A stretch of 50,868 nucleotides of DNA from Polymorphobacter sp. (GCF_025362435.1 NZ_JANYGL010000143.1:1-50868), one strand, 5' to 3'; shown: positions 29,487 to 38,605, counted from the stretch's first letter. Numbers and translations are program-made. Notes: generated by a model not told the origin, from the letters alone.

Positions 29487-30045
29487 CGCCGTGCTCCTGC
29501 AAGAACCAGATATCCCGCGATCGCCGAAGCGAGCGAGCCGATGATGATGCCAAGCTAGGCGACGCCGTTGTTAGCGCCGCCGTTGCCGAACGCCAAGCCG
29601 GCGATAAACGGGCTCATGGTAAAGCCGATGCCGCAAAGTATCGCGACGCCGTAGATTTGCCGCCACGATGCGCCACGGGGGCGTTGCGTCAGTCCGAGCC
29701 GGCACATCGCCCGGACCGCGTCGAACACGCGGGTTTGCTTGCCGATAAATGGGCTGGCGATGATGCCGAGCGGCACGGCTGCCATTAGGCCTTGGGCCGG
29801 CCCCGGCGAGCGAAATGCCCGGGTTGGCGAAGTCGAAAACCGGCACAACGCCGAAGGCGACGAGCGGGTGCAAGCGATGTTCGAGTCGATGCAGGGACGA
29901 TGCCGTCCCGTTTGTCGCGCGTAACGGGATGGTCATGGCTACCGCAATACCGGCGAGGGCTGCATGGATCCCAGAGGTGTGGATGAAATGCCAGTCTATC
30001 ACGCCACAACGTGCCCCGTTCACCCACTGGTATGGCGGATGATTG
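29483..30045 (-). pseudogene. nhaA (Na+/H+ antiporter) remnant, truncated, frameshifted and with an internal stop
   Basis: Read on the minus strand, this region encodes the C-terminal third of an NhaA antiporter in pieces. From about 30000 to 29810 one frame gives HTSGIHAALAGIAVAMTIPL and later HRLEHRLHPLVAFGVVPVF then FANPGISLAG; near 29800-29810 the frame shifts, and another frame continues with IASPFIGKQTRVFDAV and QIYGVAILCGIGFTMSPFIAG; a TAG codon then interrupts before LGIIIGSLASAIAGYLVLA, which ends at a TGA overlapping the DUF1345 start codon. The N-terminal two thirds are missing. The upstream limit is approximate, since homology fades toward the promoter of the His-rich gene on the other strand. 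It is almost certainly non-functional. Confidence 0.82.
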
Positions 30046-30118
30046 GGCGTATGATTGCGATGCGCAGTACGCGCTCGCCGAGCCCGATAATGGGTCGGCG
30101 GCAACTGGGGAGTCTCCT

Positions 30119-30379
30119 ATGTCATTCAAGACAATGCTGATAGCTGTGGCGATGCTTGGCGCGCCGGCGATTGTTATGGCGCAGGCCGCCGAGCATTCGA
30201 CGACGACCACGACGACCGCCGAGCATAGCAGCGAGACCAAGCCGATGGTCGCCGTCCACCATCATGCTCGCCACCACGCTCGCCACCACCATGTCGCGCA
30301 CAAGATGGCGACGAAGACGACCGATGCCGCGGGCAACCAGACCACGACGACGACCGACACGACCTCGACACCCAAGTAA
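30119..30379 (+). CDS. Small exported His/Thr-rich protein
   Basis: An 86-residue protein with a signal peptide (MSFKTMLIAVAMLGAPAIVMAQ, cleavage after VMA). The mature part is about 65 residues of low complexity: runs of Thr, then HHHARHHARHHHVAH with nine histidines in fifteen residues, then another Thr/Asp stretch. The histidine cluster would bind divalent metals such as Ni, Cu or Zn in the periplasm; that is inference. No enzymatic motif is seen. The ATG has GGGGAG 6-8 bases upstream. Confidence 0.65.
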   Translation: MSFKTMLIAVAMLGAPAIVMAQAAEHSTTTTTTAEHSSETKPMVAVHHHARHHARHHHVAHKMATKTTDAAGNQTTTTTDTTSTPK

Positions 30380-30381
30380 GC

Positions 30382-30412
30382 CGCTGGTCGCCGCTCGCCG
30401 GATCGACCAGCG
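30382..30412. terminator. Hairpin between convergent genes
   Basis: CGCTGGTCG (30382-30390) pairs with CGACCAGCG (30404-30412) with a 13-base loop, directly after the His-rich gene and before the end of rfbB. An alternative pairing GCCGCTCG/CGAGCGGC (30390-30397 with 30411-30418) exists. No T-run follows on either strand, but the position suggests a shared stop for the two converging transcripts. Confidence 0.5.
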
Positions 30413-30498
30413 AGCGGCGCCTCGGGCTGCCGCACGACCGTCCGCACAGGGTCGAACGCCGTTGTAACCAGCGGTCTCCCGCGAACGCTCGTTGCGCT

Positions 30499-31584
30499 CT
30501 ACCGGGCCGCGTAGTTGGTCTCGACCCAGTCGCGGTAGCTGCCGTCGACGACGCTCCGCCACCACGTCTCGTTCGCCAGATACCAGTCGAGCGTCGCGGC
30601 GAAACCCTGCGCGAAGCTGCGCTGCGGCGCATAGCCGAGCTCGTCGCTGATCTTGCGCGCGTCGATCGCGTAGCGGCGGTCATGGCCCGGGCGGTCGGCG
30701 ACGGTGGTCTTGAGGCTCGTGCTGGGCGCGCCCTTGGCGGCGGCGGCGTCGGGGAAGCGCGCCGCGAGCGACGGATCGGCGGCGAAGGCGGCGTCGACCG
30801 CGGCGCAGAGCGTATCAATCACGCTGAGGTTGGCGAGTTCGGCGCCGCCGCCGACGTTGTACGTCTCGCCGACGCGACCCTTGGCGATGACGAGGTCGAT
30901 GCCGAGGCAATGGTCCTCGACGTGGAGCCAGTCGCGTATCTGCTGGCCGTCGCCGTAAATTGGCAGCGCCCGGCCGTGGAGCGCATTGATCAGGAACAGC
31001 GGGATCAGCTTCTCGGGAAACTGGTACGGGCCGTAATTATTCGAGCAGTTCGACGTCGTTACCTGCAGCCCATAGGTGTGATGATAGGCGCGGACGAGGT
31101 GATCCGACGCGGCCTTGGTCGCCGAATACGGCGAGTTGGGTGCGTAGGGCGTATTCTCGCTGAACGCCGGATCGTTCGCGCCCAGCGTGCCATAGACCTC
31201 GTCGGTCGAGACGTGATGGAAGCGGTGCGGCGTGCCGCTGCCATCGAGCCATACGCTCCGCGCCGCCTTGAGCAGGCTGTGGGTTCCGAGGATGTTGGTG
31301 TCGACGAACGCATCGGGGCCGTGGATCGAGCGGTCGACATGGCTCTCGGCGGCGAAGTGAACGAGCGTGTCGATGCCGCGGTCGCGAAGCAGGCCTTCGA
31401 CCAGCGCCTCGTCGCGGATGTCGCCGTGGACGAACTCGGCGTCGATTCCGGCAAGGCTCGCGCGGTTGCCGGCATAGGTCAGCGCATCGAGCACGACGAC
31501 GGTGTCGTCGGGGTGACGGTCGCGCCAATAATGAACGAAATTAGCCCCGATGAAGCCGGCCCCGCCGGTGACGAGCAACTTCAT
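30499..31584 (-). CDS. rfbB: dTDP-glucose 4,6-dehydratase
   Basis: A 361-residue extended short-chain dehydrogenase that converts dTDP-glucose to dTDP-4-keto-6-deoxyglucose with tightly bound NAD+. The N-terminal TGGAGFIG binds NAD; STDEVYG and the catalytic YSATKAASD (Tyr-x-x-x-Lys) are intact, as is NNYGPYQFPEKLIPLF further on. It is the second step of dTDP-L-rhamnose synthesis. It is the last gene of the rfbA-rfbC-rfbD-rfbB run, and its ATG overlaps the rfbD stop by 4 bases. Confidence 0.95.
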   Translation of the reverse strand: MKLLVTGGAGFIGANFVHYWRDRHPDDTVVVLDALTYAGNRASLAGIDAEFVHGDIRDEALVEGLLRDRGIDTLVHFAAESHVDRSIHGPDAFVDTNILGTHSLLKAARSVWLDGSGTPHRFHHVSTDEVYGTLGANDPAFSENTPYAPNSPYSATKAASDHLVRAYHHTYGLQVTTSNCSNNYGPYQFPEKLIPLFLINALHGRALPIYGDGQQIRDWLHVEDHCLGIDLVIAKGRVGETYNVGGGAELANLSVIDTLCAAVDAAFAADPSLAARFPDAAAAKGAPSTSLKTTVADRPGHDRRYAIDARKISDELGYAPQRSFAQGFAATLDWYLANETWWRSVVDGSYRDWVETNYAAR

Positions 31585-32444
31585 TTCGTGTCCTTCATCT
31601 CAGCAAGGCAGTCGCGCAACTCGGCGCGCCAGTGCCGCGCCGGGCCGGTGATCGCCCATGTCGAGGTCTTGTCGAGGAGGCCGAACGCCGGGCGACGCGC
31701 CGGGGTCGGGTAATCCTCGGTCCGGATCGGCAGCACCGAGACCGGGTTCGCCAGCAGTCCGACCGCCAGCGCCTCGTCGTGGATCGCGGCGGCGAAATCG
31801 TACCACGACGCGACGCCCGCATCAGTCGCGTGGAAGGTGCCGGTGTGACCGCCAGCAATCAGCGTCCACAATGCCCGCGCCAGCGTCGGGACGTGCGTCG
31901 GCGACCCGATCTGGTCGGCGACGACACGGATTTCGGGGCGGTCGCGCATCAGCCGCAGCATCGTCGCGACGAAGTTGTTGCCGACCGCGGCATAGACCCA
32001 CGCGGTCCGGACGATCAGCGGTTGCGCGTGAAACTCGATCGCAGCGAGCTCGCCGTCGAGCTTGGTCCGGCCATAGACGCCCAGCGGGTTCGGCGCGGCG
32101 TCGGGCGGGTAGGGGCGGTGCGCGGTGCCGTCGAAGACGAAATCGGTCGAGACATGCGCGAAGCCCGCTCCCGCGATGCGCGCGGCGGCGGCGAGCGTCC
32201 CGACGGCGTTGACGTTGACCCGGCGCGCGGCGCCTTCGTCGGCCTCGGCCTTGTCAACCGCGGTGTAGGCGGCGGCGTTGATGATGACGTCGGGGCGCGC
32301 CTCGGCAACGACGGCGCGGACCGCCTCGGCGTCGGTGATGTCGAACCGGGCTTCGGGCGGGGCGATGATCGTGACGCCGGCGGGCGCGGTCGCTTGGAGC
32401 GCGCGCCCGAGCTGCCCGCCCGACCCGGCAATCAGCGCCCTCAT
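31581..32444 (-). CDS. rfbD: dTDP-4-dehydrorhamnose reductase
   Basis: A 287-residue reductase that uses NAD(P)H for the final step to dTDP-L-rhamnose. The start IAGSGGQLGRALQ is the nucleotide-binding glycine-rich loop, STDFVFDG and the active-site VYGRTKLDGE (Tyr-x-x-x-Lys) are present, followed by RTAWVYAAVGNNFVATMLRL. Both junctions with rfbC and rfbB are 4-base ATGA overlaps. Confidence 0.94.
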   Translation of the reverse strand: MRALIAGSGGQLGRALQATAPAGVTIIAPPEARFDITDAEAVRAVVAEARPDVIINAAAYTAVDKAEADEGAARRVNVNAVGTLAAAARIAGAGFAHVSTDFVFDGTAHRPYPPDAAPNPLGVYGRTKLDGELAAIEFHAQPLIVRTAWVYAAVGNNFVATMLRLMRDRPEIRVVADQIGSPTHVPTLARALWTLIAGGHTGTFHATDAGVASWYDFAAAIHDEALAVGLLANPVSVLPIRTEDYPTPARRPAFGLLDKTSTWAITGPARHWRAELRDCLAEMKDTK

Positions 32445-32986
32445 GCGAACACCTCGGCATCGGCGAACGACGAGGCAGCGGCGTCCTTGCCCGACAACAG
32501 CGGCGTCGCTCCGTCGAGCGGCCAGTCAATCCCGAGGTCGGGGTCGTTCCACACGATCGCGCGCTCATTCGCCGGGGCGTAGAGCGTCGTGCACTTGTAC
32601 AGGAAGTCGGCGGTCTCGCTGAGGACAACGAAGCCGTGGCCGAAGCCCGGCGGCACCCACAACATACGCTTGTTCTCGGCGGACAGTTCGTAGCCGACCC
32701 AGCGGCCGAATTCCGGGCTCGACCGGCGCAGGTCGACGGCGACATCGAAGACACTGCCGATGGTGACGCGGACGAGTTTCCCCTGCGGATCATCGATCTG
32801 GTAGTGCAGCCCACGCAGGACATGGCGTGCCGAACGGCTGTGATTATCCTGGACGAAGGTCAGGTCGAGTCCGGCGTCGGCAAAGGCCTTGGCGTTCCAG
32901 CTTTCAAGGAAGAAGCCGCGGTCGTCGCCGAAAACGCGCGGCTCGATCAGCTTGACGCCGGGAAGGGGGGTGTCGACGACGTTCAT
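32441..32986 (-). CDS. rfbC: dTDP-4-dehydrorhamnose 3,5-epimerase
   Basis: A 181-residue cupin epimerase that inverts C3 and C5 of the 4-keto sugar. The start [21 protein letters not shown], the catalytic-His region [20 protein letters not shown], and [15 protein letters not shown] with YKCTTLYAP are the family landmarks. It starts within the rfbA stop (ATGA) and ends within the rfbD start. A longer reading frame upstream overlaps rfbA and is not used. Confidence 0.95.
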   Translation of the reverse strand: MNVVDTPLPGVKLIEPRVFGDDRGFFLESWNAKAFADAGLDLTFVQDNHSRSARHVLRGLHYQIDDPQGKLVRVTIGSVFDVAVDLRRSSPEFGRWVGYELSAENKRMLWVPPGFGHGFVVLSETADFLYKCTTLYAPANERAIVWNDPDLGIDWPLDGATPLLSGKDAAASSFADAEVFA

Positions 32987-33861
32987 GCTTCGGCTCGCAG
33001 CTGGTCGAGGAGATATTCGCCGTAGCCGCTCTTGCGCAGCGGTTCGGCGATCCGGGCAAGCTGTTCGGCGTCGATGAAGCCCTGCCGCCACGCGATCTCC
33101 TCGGGGCAGCAGATCTTCAGCCCCTGCCGTTCCTCGACGATGCGGACGTACATCGCGGCGTCGAGCAGCGAGCCGTGCGTCCCGGTATCGAGCCACGCGA
33201 AGCCGCGCCCCATCAACTCGACCGACAGCTTGCCGTCCTCGAGGTACATGCGGTTGAGGTCGGTGATCTCGAGCTCGCCACGCGGCGACGGCTGGATCTC
33301 GCGGGCGCGAGCGACCGCCGTGCCGTCGTAGAAGTAGAGCCCGGTGACGGCATAGTTCGACTTCGGCGCGACCGGCTTCTCCTCGATCGTCGCCGCGCGG
33401 CCCGCCGCATCGAACGAGACGACGCCGTATGCCGCCGGGTCCTTGACGTAATAGCCGAACACCGTCGCGCCGTCGCTGCGGGCGTCGGCCGCGTCGAGGA
33501 GTTCGGGCAGCCCGTGGCCGTAGAAGATGTTATCGCCGAGAATCAGCGTCGACGGCTGGTCGCCGACGAAATTGGCCCCGATATGATACGCCTGCGCCAG
33601 CCCCTTCGGCTCGGGCTGGACCGCATAGGCGATCGTCATGCCCCAGTCCGAACCGTCGCCCAGCAGGTGCCGGAACGCCGCGGCGTCGCCGGGGGTGGTG
33701 ATGATCAGCACCTCGCGGATGCCGGCAAGCATCAGCACCGACAGCGGATAATAGATCATCGGCTTGTCGTAGACCGGCATCAGCTGCTTGCTGACCGGCT
33801 TGGTCAGCGGATACAGCCGCGTCCCCGAACCGCCGGCAAGAATGATTCCACGTCGCGCCAC
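32983..33861 (-). CDS. rfbA: Glucose-1-phosphate thymidylyltransferase
   Basis: A 292-residue nucleotidyltransferase that makes dTDP-glucose from dTTP and glucose-1-phosphate, entering the rhamnose pathway. The signature [20 protein letters not shown] is complete, followed by [22 protein letters not shown] and IEEKP. It lies 8 bases after the FrhB-like gene, and rfbC starts within its stop. Feedback inhibition by dTDP-rhamnose is known in the family. Confidence 0.95.
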   Translation of the reverse strand: MARRGIILAGGSGTRLYPLTKPVSKQLMPVYDKPMIYYPLSVLMLAGIREVLIITTPGDAAAFRHLLGDGSDWGMTIAYAVQPEPKGLAQAYHIGANFVGDQPSTLILGDNIFYGHGLPELLDAADARSDGATVFGYYVKDPAAYGVVSFDAAGRAATIEEKPVAPKSNYAVTGLYFYDGTAVARAREIQPSPRGELEITDLNRMYLEDGKLSVELMGRGFAWLDTGTHGSLLDAAMYVRIVEERQGLKICCPEEIAWRQGFIDAEQLARIAEPLRKSGYGEYLLDQLRAEA

Positions 33862-33869
33862 GTCGCCTC

Positions 33870-35084
33870 CTATGTTCGCCGCAGCGCCAAGCGCCGGACC
33901 AGACCGGCGAAGGCGCGTGCATGTTGAACGACCGAAGCCTGCCGCGCCGCGTCGAGCAAGCGGACGCCGCGATAGCGGGGGACCGGGCGGCCCGCAACCT
34001 TCACCGCCGCGAGCCGGGCGAGCAGTTCGCGCTTACGACGCGCCTGCGACGGCTGCATCCGGACGATCTCGCCCGGGTCGAGCGGCTCGGTGACGATCGC
34101 ACCGGCGGCGACCGCGGCGCGGACGAGCGTTTCGCCGAATTGCGTCCGCGTCATGACGAGGCTGCGGCCGGCCTTCTCGGCGAAGCTCGGATAGCCCTTG
34201 TCGTCGCCGTACCATGCGTCGGCGCAGGCGACGTCGGCGGCGCTGCCGACCGCGTCGGGGCAGATCTTGCAGCGGAACTGGACCTCCTTCGACAGGATTT
34301 TGCCCCAGCTGTCGTGGTAGCTCATGCTCCGCGTCGTGCCGTCGCGCAGCGTTGCGGTGGCGTTGCCGGGCCAGCCGTCGCCGCGGTAACGGAAGGCGGT
34401 GACCTCGTTTTCAGGCGCGTCGATCGCGGCGAGGATGCGTCGCGCACCGTCACCGCTGGGGACACCGGCACAATAAAAGGCGAGCATCAGCGGCACCTTG
34501 GCGTCGACACGCGGATCGATGCGGGCGAGTGCGCGGAGCGCTGAAACATCGCACGGCTTGCCGACGAAGGCGAAGCGCCCGGGCGCCTCGAGCAGCGCTG
34601 AAATTCCGGCGAGTGGTGAGGAAGCGGCGTAGCGTGATCCGGCAGCGGAAAAGACCTCACCCGCCGTTCCGCCCGTTACGGTGACGTTCGCCAGCGGGCG
34701 GTCCGCGTCCATCGTCGTCTCGACGACGTAATCGACCATGTTCGTCGCTAGCGCATGGACCAACAGTGCCGAAATCACCCCGCCTGACGATGCCTGGTGG
34801 CGCAGCGCGGTGTCGGTGGCATAGCCGGTGTCCGTCGAAAACCATGGCCCCCACAACGCGTCGTAATTCGGCGCGGCTGGGCGGTTGTCGATCACCAACG
34901 CGGGGCAGGTCGCCTCGATCGCTGCTTCAGCGGTTGCGGATAAATCGGCGACCTGGCGCGGGCGGGTAAAGCCGGGGGTGACGGTGGTCAGCTCGATCGC
35001 ACCGGCGGCGAGGCTCGCGCACAGGCCGCAGCCCGAGCACAATTGACCGCGGGCAACGCGTTCTAGGGCGGGCGAGGGGGTCAT
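33870..35084 (-). CDS. FrhB-like Fe-S protein (coenzyme F420 hydrogenase/dehydrogenase beta-subunit family)
   Basis: A 404-residue protein with N-terminal cysteines [10 protein letters not shown] for an iron-sulfur cluster, another CP in [10 protein letters not shown], a central domain with [18 protein letters not shown] and [14 protein letters not shown], and late cysteines in [23 protein letters not shown]. These are the landmarks of the F420-reducing hydrogenase beta-subunit family. In bacteria that do not make F420, relatives in polysaccharide clusters are thought to act as flavin/Fe-S reductases on sugars or on lipid-linked intermediates; no substrate can be given. It starts within the stop of the flippase gene (ATGA overlap) and is followed after 8 bases by rfbA, so it belongs to the EPS operon. 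Confidence 0.75.
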   Translation of the reverse strand: MTPSPALERVARGQLCSGCGLCASLAAGAIELTTVTPGFTRPRQVADLSATAEAAIEATCPALVIDNRPAAPNYDALWGPWFSTDTGYATDTALRHQASSGGVISALLVHALATNMVDYVVETTMDADRPLANVTVTGGTAGEVFSAAGSRYAASSPLAGISALLEAPGRFAFVGKPCDVSALRALARIDPRVDAKVPLMLAFYCAGVPSGDGARRILAAIDAPENEVTAFRYRGDGWPGNATATLRDGTTRSMSYHDSWGKILSKEVQFRCKICPDAVGSAADVACADAWYGDDKGYPSFAEKAGRSLVMTRTQFGETLVRAAVAAGAIVTEPLDPGEIVRMQPSQARRKRELLARLAAVKVAGRPVPRYRGVRLLDAARQASVVQHARAFAGLVRRLALRRT

Positions 35085-36406
35085 GCGGCAGGCCTGCGGA
35101 AGAGGTTGATGCGCAGGACGAAATGAACCACGGCGATGGCGATAAGGTTTCGGCCGATGATCGCCGCCGCCGTCGCTGCCGCCGCGCCGGCCGCGCCGTA
35201 CAGCGGGATCAGCCACATGGCGAAGCCGACGCAGAGGACGACCGCGCTTCCGGCATAGACGAGCACCCAGCGCTGGTTGCCGGTCATCACGAGGATCACG
35301 CCAAGGGGACCCGAGGCGAGGCGGACGAGCTGTCCGACGCCGAGGATCTGCAGCGCCAGCGCGCCGCCGACGAACTTCGGCCCGAAGATGCCGAGGAGGA
35401 AGCCGGGGGCGGCGAAGATGACGAGGAATAGCGGCGTCGCGAGGACGAGGACGAGCCCGACCATCCGCCGTGCGGTCCGGGCGATCGCGTCGGTGTCGCC
35501 GATGCGCGCGGCGGCGGCGATGCGCGGGCCGATGATGACCTCCATCGCCAGCTGGACGAGCCCGGCGAGCATGACGAACTGCCACGCCGCGCGATACTGC
35601 CCGACGACCTCGACCGGCCAGTGTGCCCCGAGCGAGACCGTCGTGTACCACTCGGTGAACAACTGGCTGAGGTTCGACAGCAGGATCGGCAGCCCGGCGA
35701 CGACCAGCGGGACGACGGCAAGCGGGACCGGCGCGGCCCAGCCGTGCGACGTCCGGCGGAATGCGAGCCAGCCGACCGCCGACCCGCCGAGCACCCCGGC
35801 GAGATAGAGGCTGGCGGGGAGCAGCATCGTCTGGGCGACGCCGGCGGCGATGCCGAGCGCGAGGCCGACCGCGGCGAGCGTCGTCCCCGCCGGGCCATCG
35901 ATGACCTGTGACAGCATGACGTTGCCCGACGCGCGCAGGGCGGCGGACGCGATCCGCTGGAGCGTCAGCGGCACCACTGCCCAGATCATGATGCCGAGCA
36001 TCGTCGCCATCCCCGGCTGGTGGAGGACGTGCGCCGAAAATGGCTCGCGGAAGACAAACAGGGTCGCCGCGACGATCGGGCCGACAATCGCCACCGCCTT
36101 GCCGACGGTGGCGACCACGCCGCGCGCGTCGCCGGTCTTGTGCTCGGCGAGGTCACCCGCGACGGTTCGCACGACGATCGTGTCGAGCCCCGCGAGGACG
36201 CAGTACGAAGTGATCGTCAGCGTCGTCAGCGCGATGCCGAATTCACCGCTCCCGGCTGGGCCGAAATGCCGCGCGATCAGCCAGTTGAGCCCGAAGCTCG
36301 CGACGGCCCCCCACAGCTTGAGGCCGAACGCGAGCACCGATTGGCCGCCAAGCCGATTGGCGGCAAAGTGGGGCAACAAGTGCCGGATCGGCCGGGCCAG
36401 GTCCAA
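35081..36406 (-). CDS. Wzx-like polysaccharide flippase (MATE/MVF-type membrane protein)
   Basis: A protein of about 441 residues with 12-14 hydrophobic segments, without enzymatic motifs, in the middle of a polysaccharide cluster. It resembles the Wzx/RfbX group that flips undecaprenyl-linked glycan units across the inner membrane; the first helices with FGLNWLIARHFGPAGSGEFG are typical. The start is uncertain: the frame opens with GTG at 36445, but that codon lies under a perfect GC hairpin, whereas TTG at 36406 has GGAG 7 bases upstream; I use the latter. The end overlaps the FrhB-like gene by 4 bases. Confidence 0.78.
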   Translation of the reverse strand: MDLARPIRHLLPHFAANRLGGQSVLAFGLKLWGAVASFGLNWLIARHFGPAGSGEFGIALTTLTITSYCVLAGLDTIVVRTVAGDLAEHKTGDARGVVATVGKAVAIVGPIVAATLFVFREPFSAHVLHQPGMATMLGIMIWAVVPLTLQRIASAALRASGNVMLSQVIDGPAGTTLAAVGLALGIAAGVAQTMLLPASLYLAGVLGGSAVGWLAFRRTSHGWAAPVPLAVVPLVVAGLPILLSNLSQLFTEWYTTVSLGAHWPVEVVGQYRAAWQFVMLAGLVQLAMEVIIGPRIAAAARIGDTDAIARTARRMVGLVLVLATPLFLVIFAAPGFLLGIFGPKFVGGALALQILGVGQLVRLASGPLGVILVMTGNQRWVLVYAGSAVVLCVGFAMWLIPLYGAAGAAAATAAAIIGRNLIAIAVVHFVLRINLFRRPAA

Positions 36407-36422
36407 AGCGACACTCCGTGCT

Positions 36423-36443
36423 GGCGGGGCTGGACGCCCCGCC
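36423..36443 (-). terminator. GC hairpin between the EpsD-type gene and the flippase gene
   Basis: GGCGGGGC (36423-36430) and GCCCCGCC (36436-36443) form a perfect 8-base stem with a 5-base loop just after the upstream stop codon. There is no T-run, so it may be a transcript-stabilising or attenuating hairpin instead of a full terminator. It would mask the GTG start of the flippase frame. Confidence 0.45.
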
Positions 36444-36451
36444 ACGCGTTC

Positions 36452-37387
36452 TTACGAGGCTGGCGGAGTCGCGGGGCTGGCGGGAGCCGACCCGGGCCCG
36501 GTGATGGCTGGCGTCCCAGCGGCCTTGGGGACCGGCGGCGGACCATAGCCGGCGGCGTACTTGATCTTTGCGTCGGATGCCTTCTTGAACGTCGCGAGAT
36601 TGTCGACCAGCGCCTTCTGGACGTTTTCGCGCTGAAGGACCTGCTGCGCGAAGGTAATCGCCGGCTCGCCGGTGAACGGCTGCACCTTCACGTCGGTGAC
36701 CTTGTTGACATACATGATCGGTGCCGGCGCGCCCTGCGGCTGGTCGGCAAACATGAAGACCTCGTTCGGATTGCGCGCAAGGATCTTGCTGATCTCGGCG
36801 ATGAGCGCGGTGTTGACCTGAAGCGCGTCGATCCCGGCGTTGTTGCGACGGAAATCGATCTTGTTCTTGGTCAGGACCGCGGCGACATCGCTCATCGTCT
36901 TGGCGGGTTCGAGCCCGATCGATGAGATGTTCGCCGGCCGCAGGAACTGGATCTGGTCGATCGTGTAGAGCTTACGCTGCGCGAACTGGTCGGGATGCGC
37001 CTCGATATATTTCTCGGCGGCTTCGCGCGTCGGGACCGGCACCTTTTTCGCGATATCGCTCTGCAGCGCCTGGACGAGCAGGCCATCGTCGACCCGGCGC
37101 TGGGCGAGGATGAAGTTCGGATTCTTGTCGAGCTGCCGCTCGCGGGCGACATCGGCAAGCATCTTGCGTTCGATGACGCGGGCGAGGACGACCTGCTCGA
37201 CGGTCTTGCGCGGGACGTCGGCGGGCGGGCGGGCGAGCGACAGCTCCGAGTTGAGCTCGTGAATGGTGATGTCGTCGCCGTTGACCGTGGCGACGACCTG
37301 GCCCTTCGGCGTGTCGCTGCCGCGATTACAGCCCGCGACGAGGGCCACCATGGCCAGACCTGCCGCAATCCGCGCTTTGCCGCTCAT
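36452..37387 (-). CDS. EpsD-type peptidyl-prolyl isomerase lipoprotein
   Basis: A 311-residue lipoprotein: the signal peptide ends in the lipobox LVAGC with the lipidated Cys20. The next part resembles SurA-like N-terminal helices (VVATVNGDDITIHELNSEL, then RKTVEQVVLARVIERKMLAD), ending in a region VPTREAAEKYIEAHPDQFA that fits the parvulin linker, and a Pro/Ala-rich tail. The EpsD family accompanies exosortase-associated EPS clusters and is thought to help fold or place envelope proteins. The start MSGKARIAAG (37387) has GAGG 6 bases upstream and is preferred over the in-frame TTG (37399) and ATG (37393), which lie on the ribosome site. Confidence 0.78.
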   Translation of the reverse strand: MSGKARIAAGLAMVALVAGCNRGSDTPKGQVVATVNGDDITIHELNSELSLARPPADVPRKTVEQVVLARVIERKMLADVARERQLDKNPNFILAQRRVDDGLLVQALQSDIAKKVPVPTREAAEKYIEAHPDQFAQRKLYTIDQIQFLRPANISSIGLEPAKTMSDVAAVLTKNKIDFRRNNAGIDALQVNTALIAEISKILARNPNEVFMFADQPQGAPAPIMYVNKVTDVKVQPFTGEPAITFAQQVLQRENVQKALVDNLATFKKASDAKIKYAAGYGPPPVPKAAGTPAITGPGSAPASPATPPAS

Positions 37388-37395
37388 TGACATCC

Positions 37396-38439
37396 TCAAC
37401 CCCTAGAAACCGTGTTCAGTCGCAGCCCTAGCAGGGCGCGCAACAGGACCAATGCCTTTTTCGGCTGCAAGCGCAAGAGTCGGCGTGCGATCTGGCCGAG
37501 CGCGAGCAGCCAGTGCAACGGCAGCAGCCACATCGCGCGACGCCGGATAAAGCCGAGCCGCGACCGCAGCAGATAATAGTCGGAGGCATCGCTCCGCCGG
37601 CCCTTGACCGCGCTCGAACCAATCGAGCCGCCTTCCTTGTGGTAGACGACGGCGCCATGGGCGAAGGCGATTGTGAACCGGCCGGCGTTGCGCGCTGCCC
37701 AGTCGACTTCCTCGAAATAGAGGAAATAATCCTCGGTCATCGGCCCGACGGTTTCGAAAAAGGCGCGTGAGACACCGAGCGACGCGCCGAGGACGAAGTC
37801 GGTTTCGCGCGCGACTTTGGCCGGGTCGAACGGCGCCGAACCCGGCTGTCCCTCGCCAATGCCGCGCGACTGGCCGGTAAACAGGTTGAAGCGACTCCCG
37901 TTGAGCGCCTGGACGACCTCGGGCCGGTGATAGTAGCGGACGATGGTCCCGCACATCCCGATTTTATGCGTCGCATCCATCCGCGCCAGAAGCGCCATCG
38001 CGGCGTCGGGCTCGACGACGGTGTCGTTGTTGAGCAGCCACGCGTGCCGGATTGCAGGATCGCGAAACAGGAAGCGCAGTCCGATGTTGTTGCCGCCGGC
38101 AAAGCCGCGATTGCTGCCGGCGTCGATCAGCGTCACGTCCGCGCCGTCGGGGCCGGCTGCTGCCGCGGCCGCCGCATCGAGGCGGCACAGAACGATCGGC
38201 TTCGGCGATCCCGGCGTCGACATGTCGGTGAACGCGGGGGACGCGGCTTGCGCCCGGACGATGCCAGCCGCCCAATCGACGATTCGTTCGGGCGAACCAT
38301 CGGTCGACGCATTGTCGACGACGACGATGCGAAGCGGAATCGTCGACCGTAGCAGGGTCTCGAGGCACTCGATCGTGTCTGACCAACCGTTCCAGTTGAC
38401 CAGCACAACACCGAGGCGGGGCGAAGATGCGCCAATCAT
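37396..38439 (-). CDS. Glycosyltransferase family 2
   Basis: A 347-residue GT-A fold glycosyltransferase of family 2, probably adding a sugar to the lipid-linked EPS unit on the cytoplasmic side. It starts with RLGVVLVNWNGWSDTIECLETLL, has VVVDNASTDGS (nucleotide-sugar binding), GSNRGFAGGNNIG, LLNNDTVVEPDAA (the metal-binding DxD-like stretch), and a C-terminal EDYFLYFEEVDWAARN. The NRGFAGGNNIG plus NNDTV pattern is typical of rhamnosyltransferase-like enzymes, which would fit the adjacent dTDP-rhamnose genes; the sugar specificity is inference. An about 50-residue insert at 66-106, rich in Ala and Pro, is unusual. Confidence 0.85.
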   Translation of the reverse strand: MIGASSPRLGVVLVNWNGWSDTIECLETLLRSTIPLRIVVVDNASTDGSPERIVDWAAGIVRAQAASPAFTDMSTPGSPKPIVLCRLDAAAAAAAGPDGADVTLIDAGSNRGFAGGNNIGLRFLFRDPAIRHAWLLNNDTVVEPDAAMALLARMDATHKIGMCGTIVRYYHRPEVVQALNGSRFNLFTGQSRGIGEGQPGSAPFDPAKVARETDFVLGASLGVSRAFFETVGPMTEDYFLYFEEVDWAARNAGRFTIAFAHGAVVYHKEGGSIGSSAVKGRRSDASDYYLLRSRLGFIRRRAMWLLPLHWLLALGQIARRLLRLQPKKALVLLRALLGLRLNTVSRG

Positions 38440-38605
38440 GGCGCGACCCGGCGTCGTGCGCCCGACGCCGACGGCGAACGATGACAGGCACGAATCGCGC
38501 GGAATTGGCCAGCGTCGGTCATGTCACCCCATCGATGTCTCGCCGTGACGCTCTAGTCGGCGCTCTTGTGCGCTGCAATAGGGCGCTGCGCGACGTCGTC
38601 GCGGG

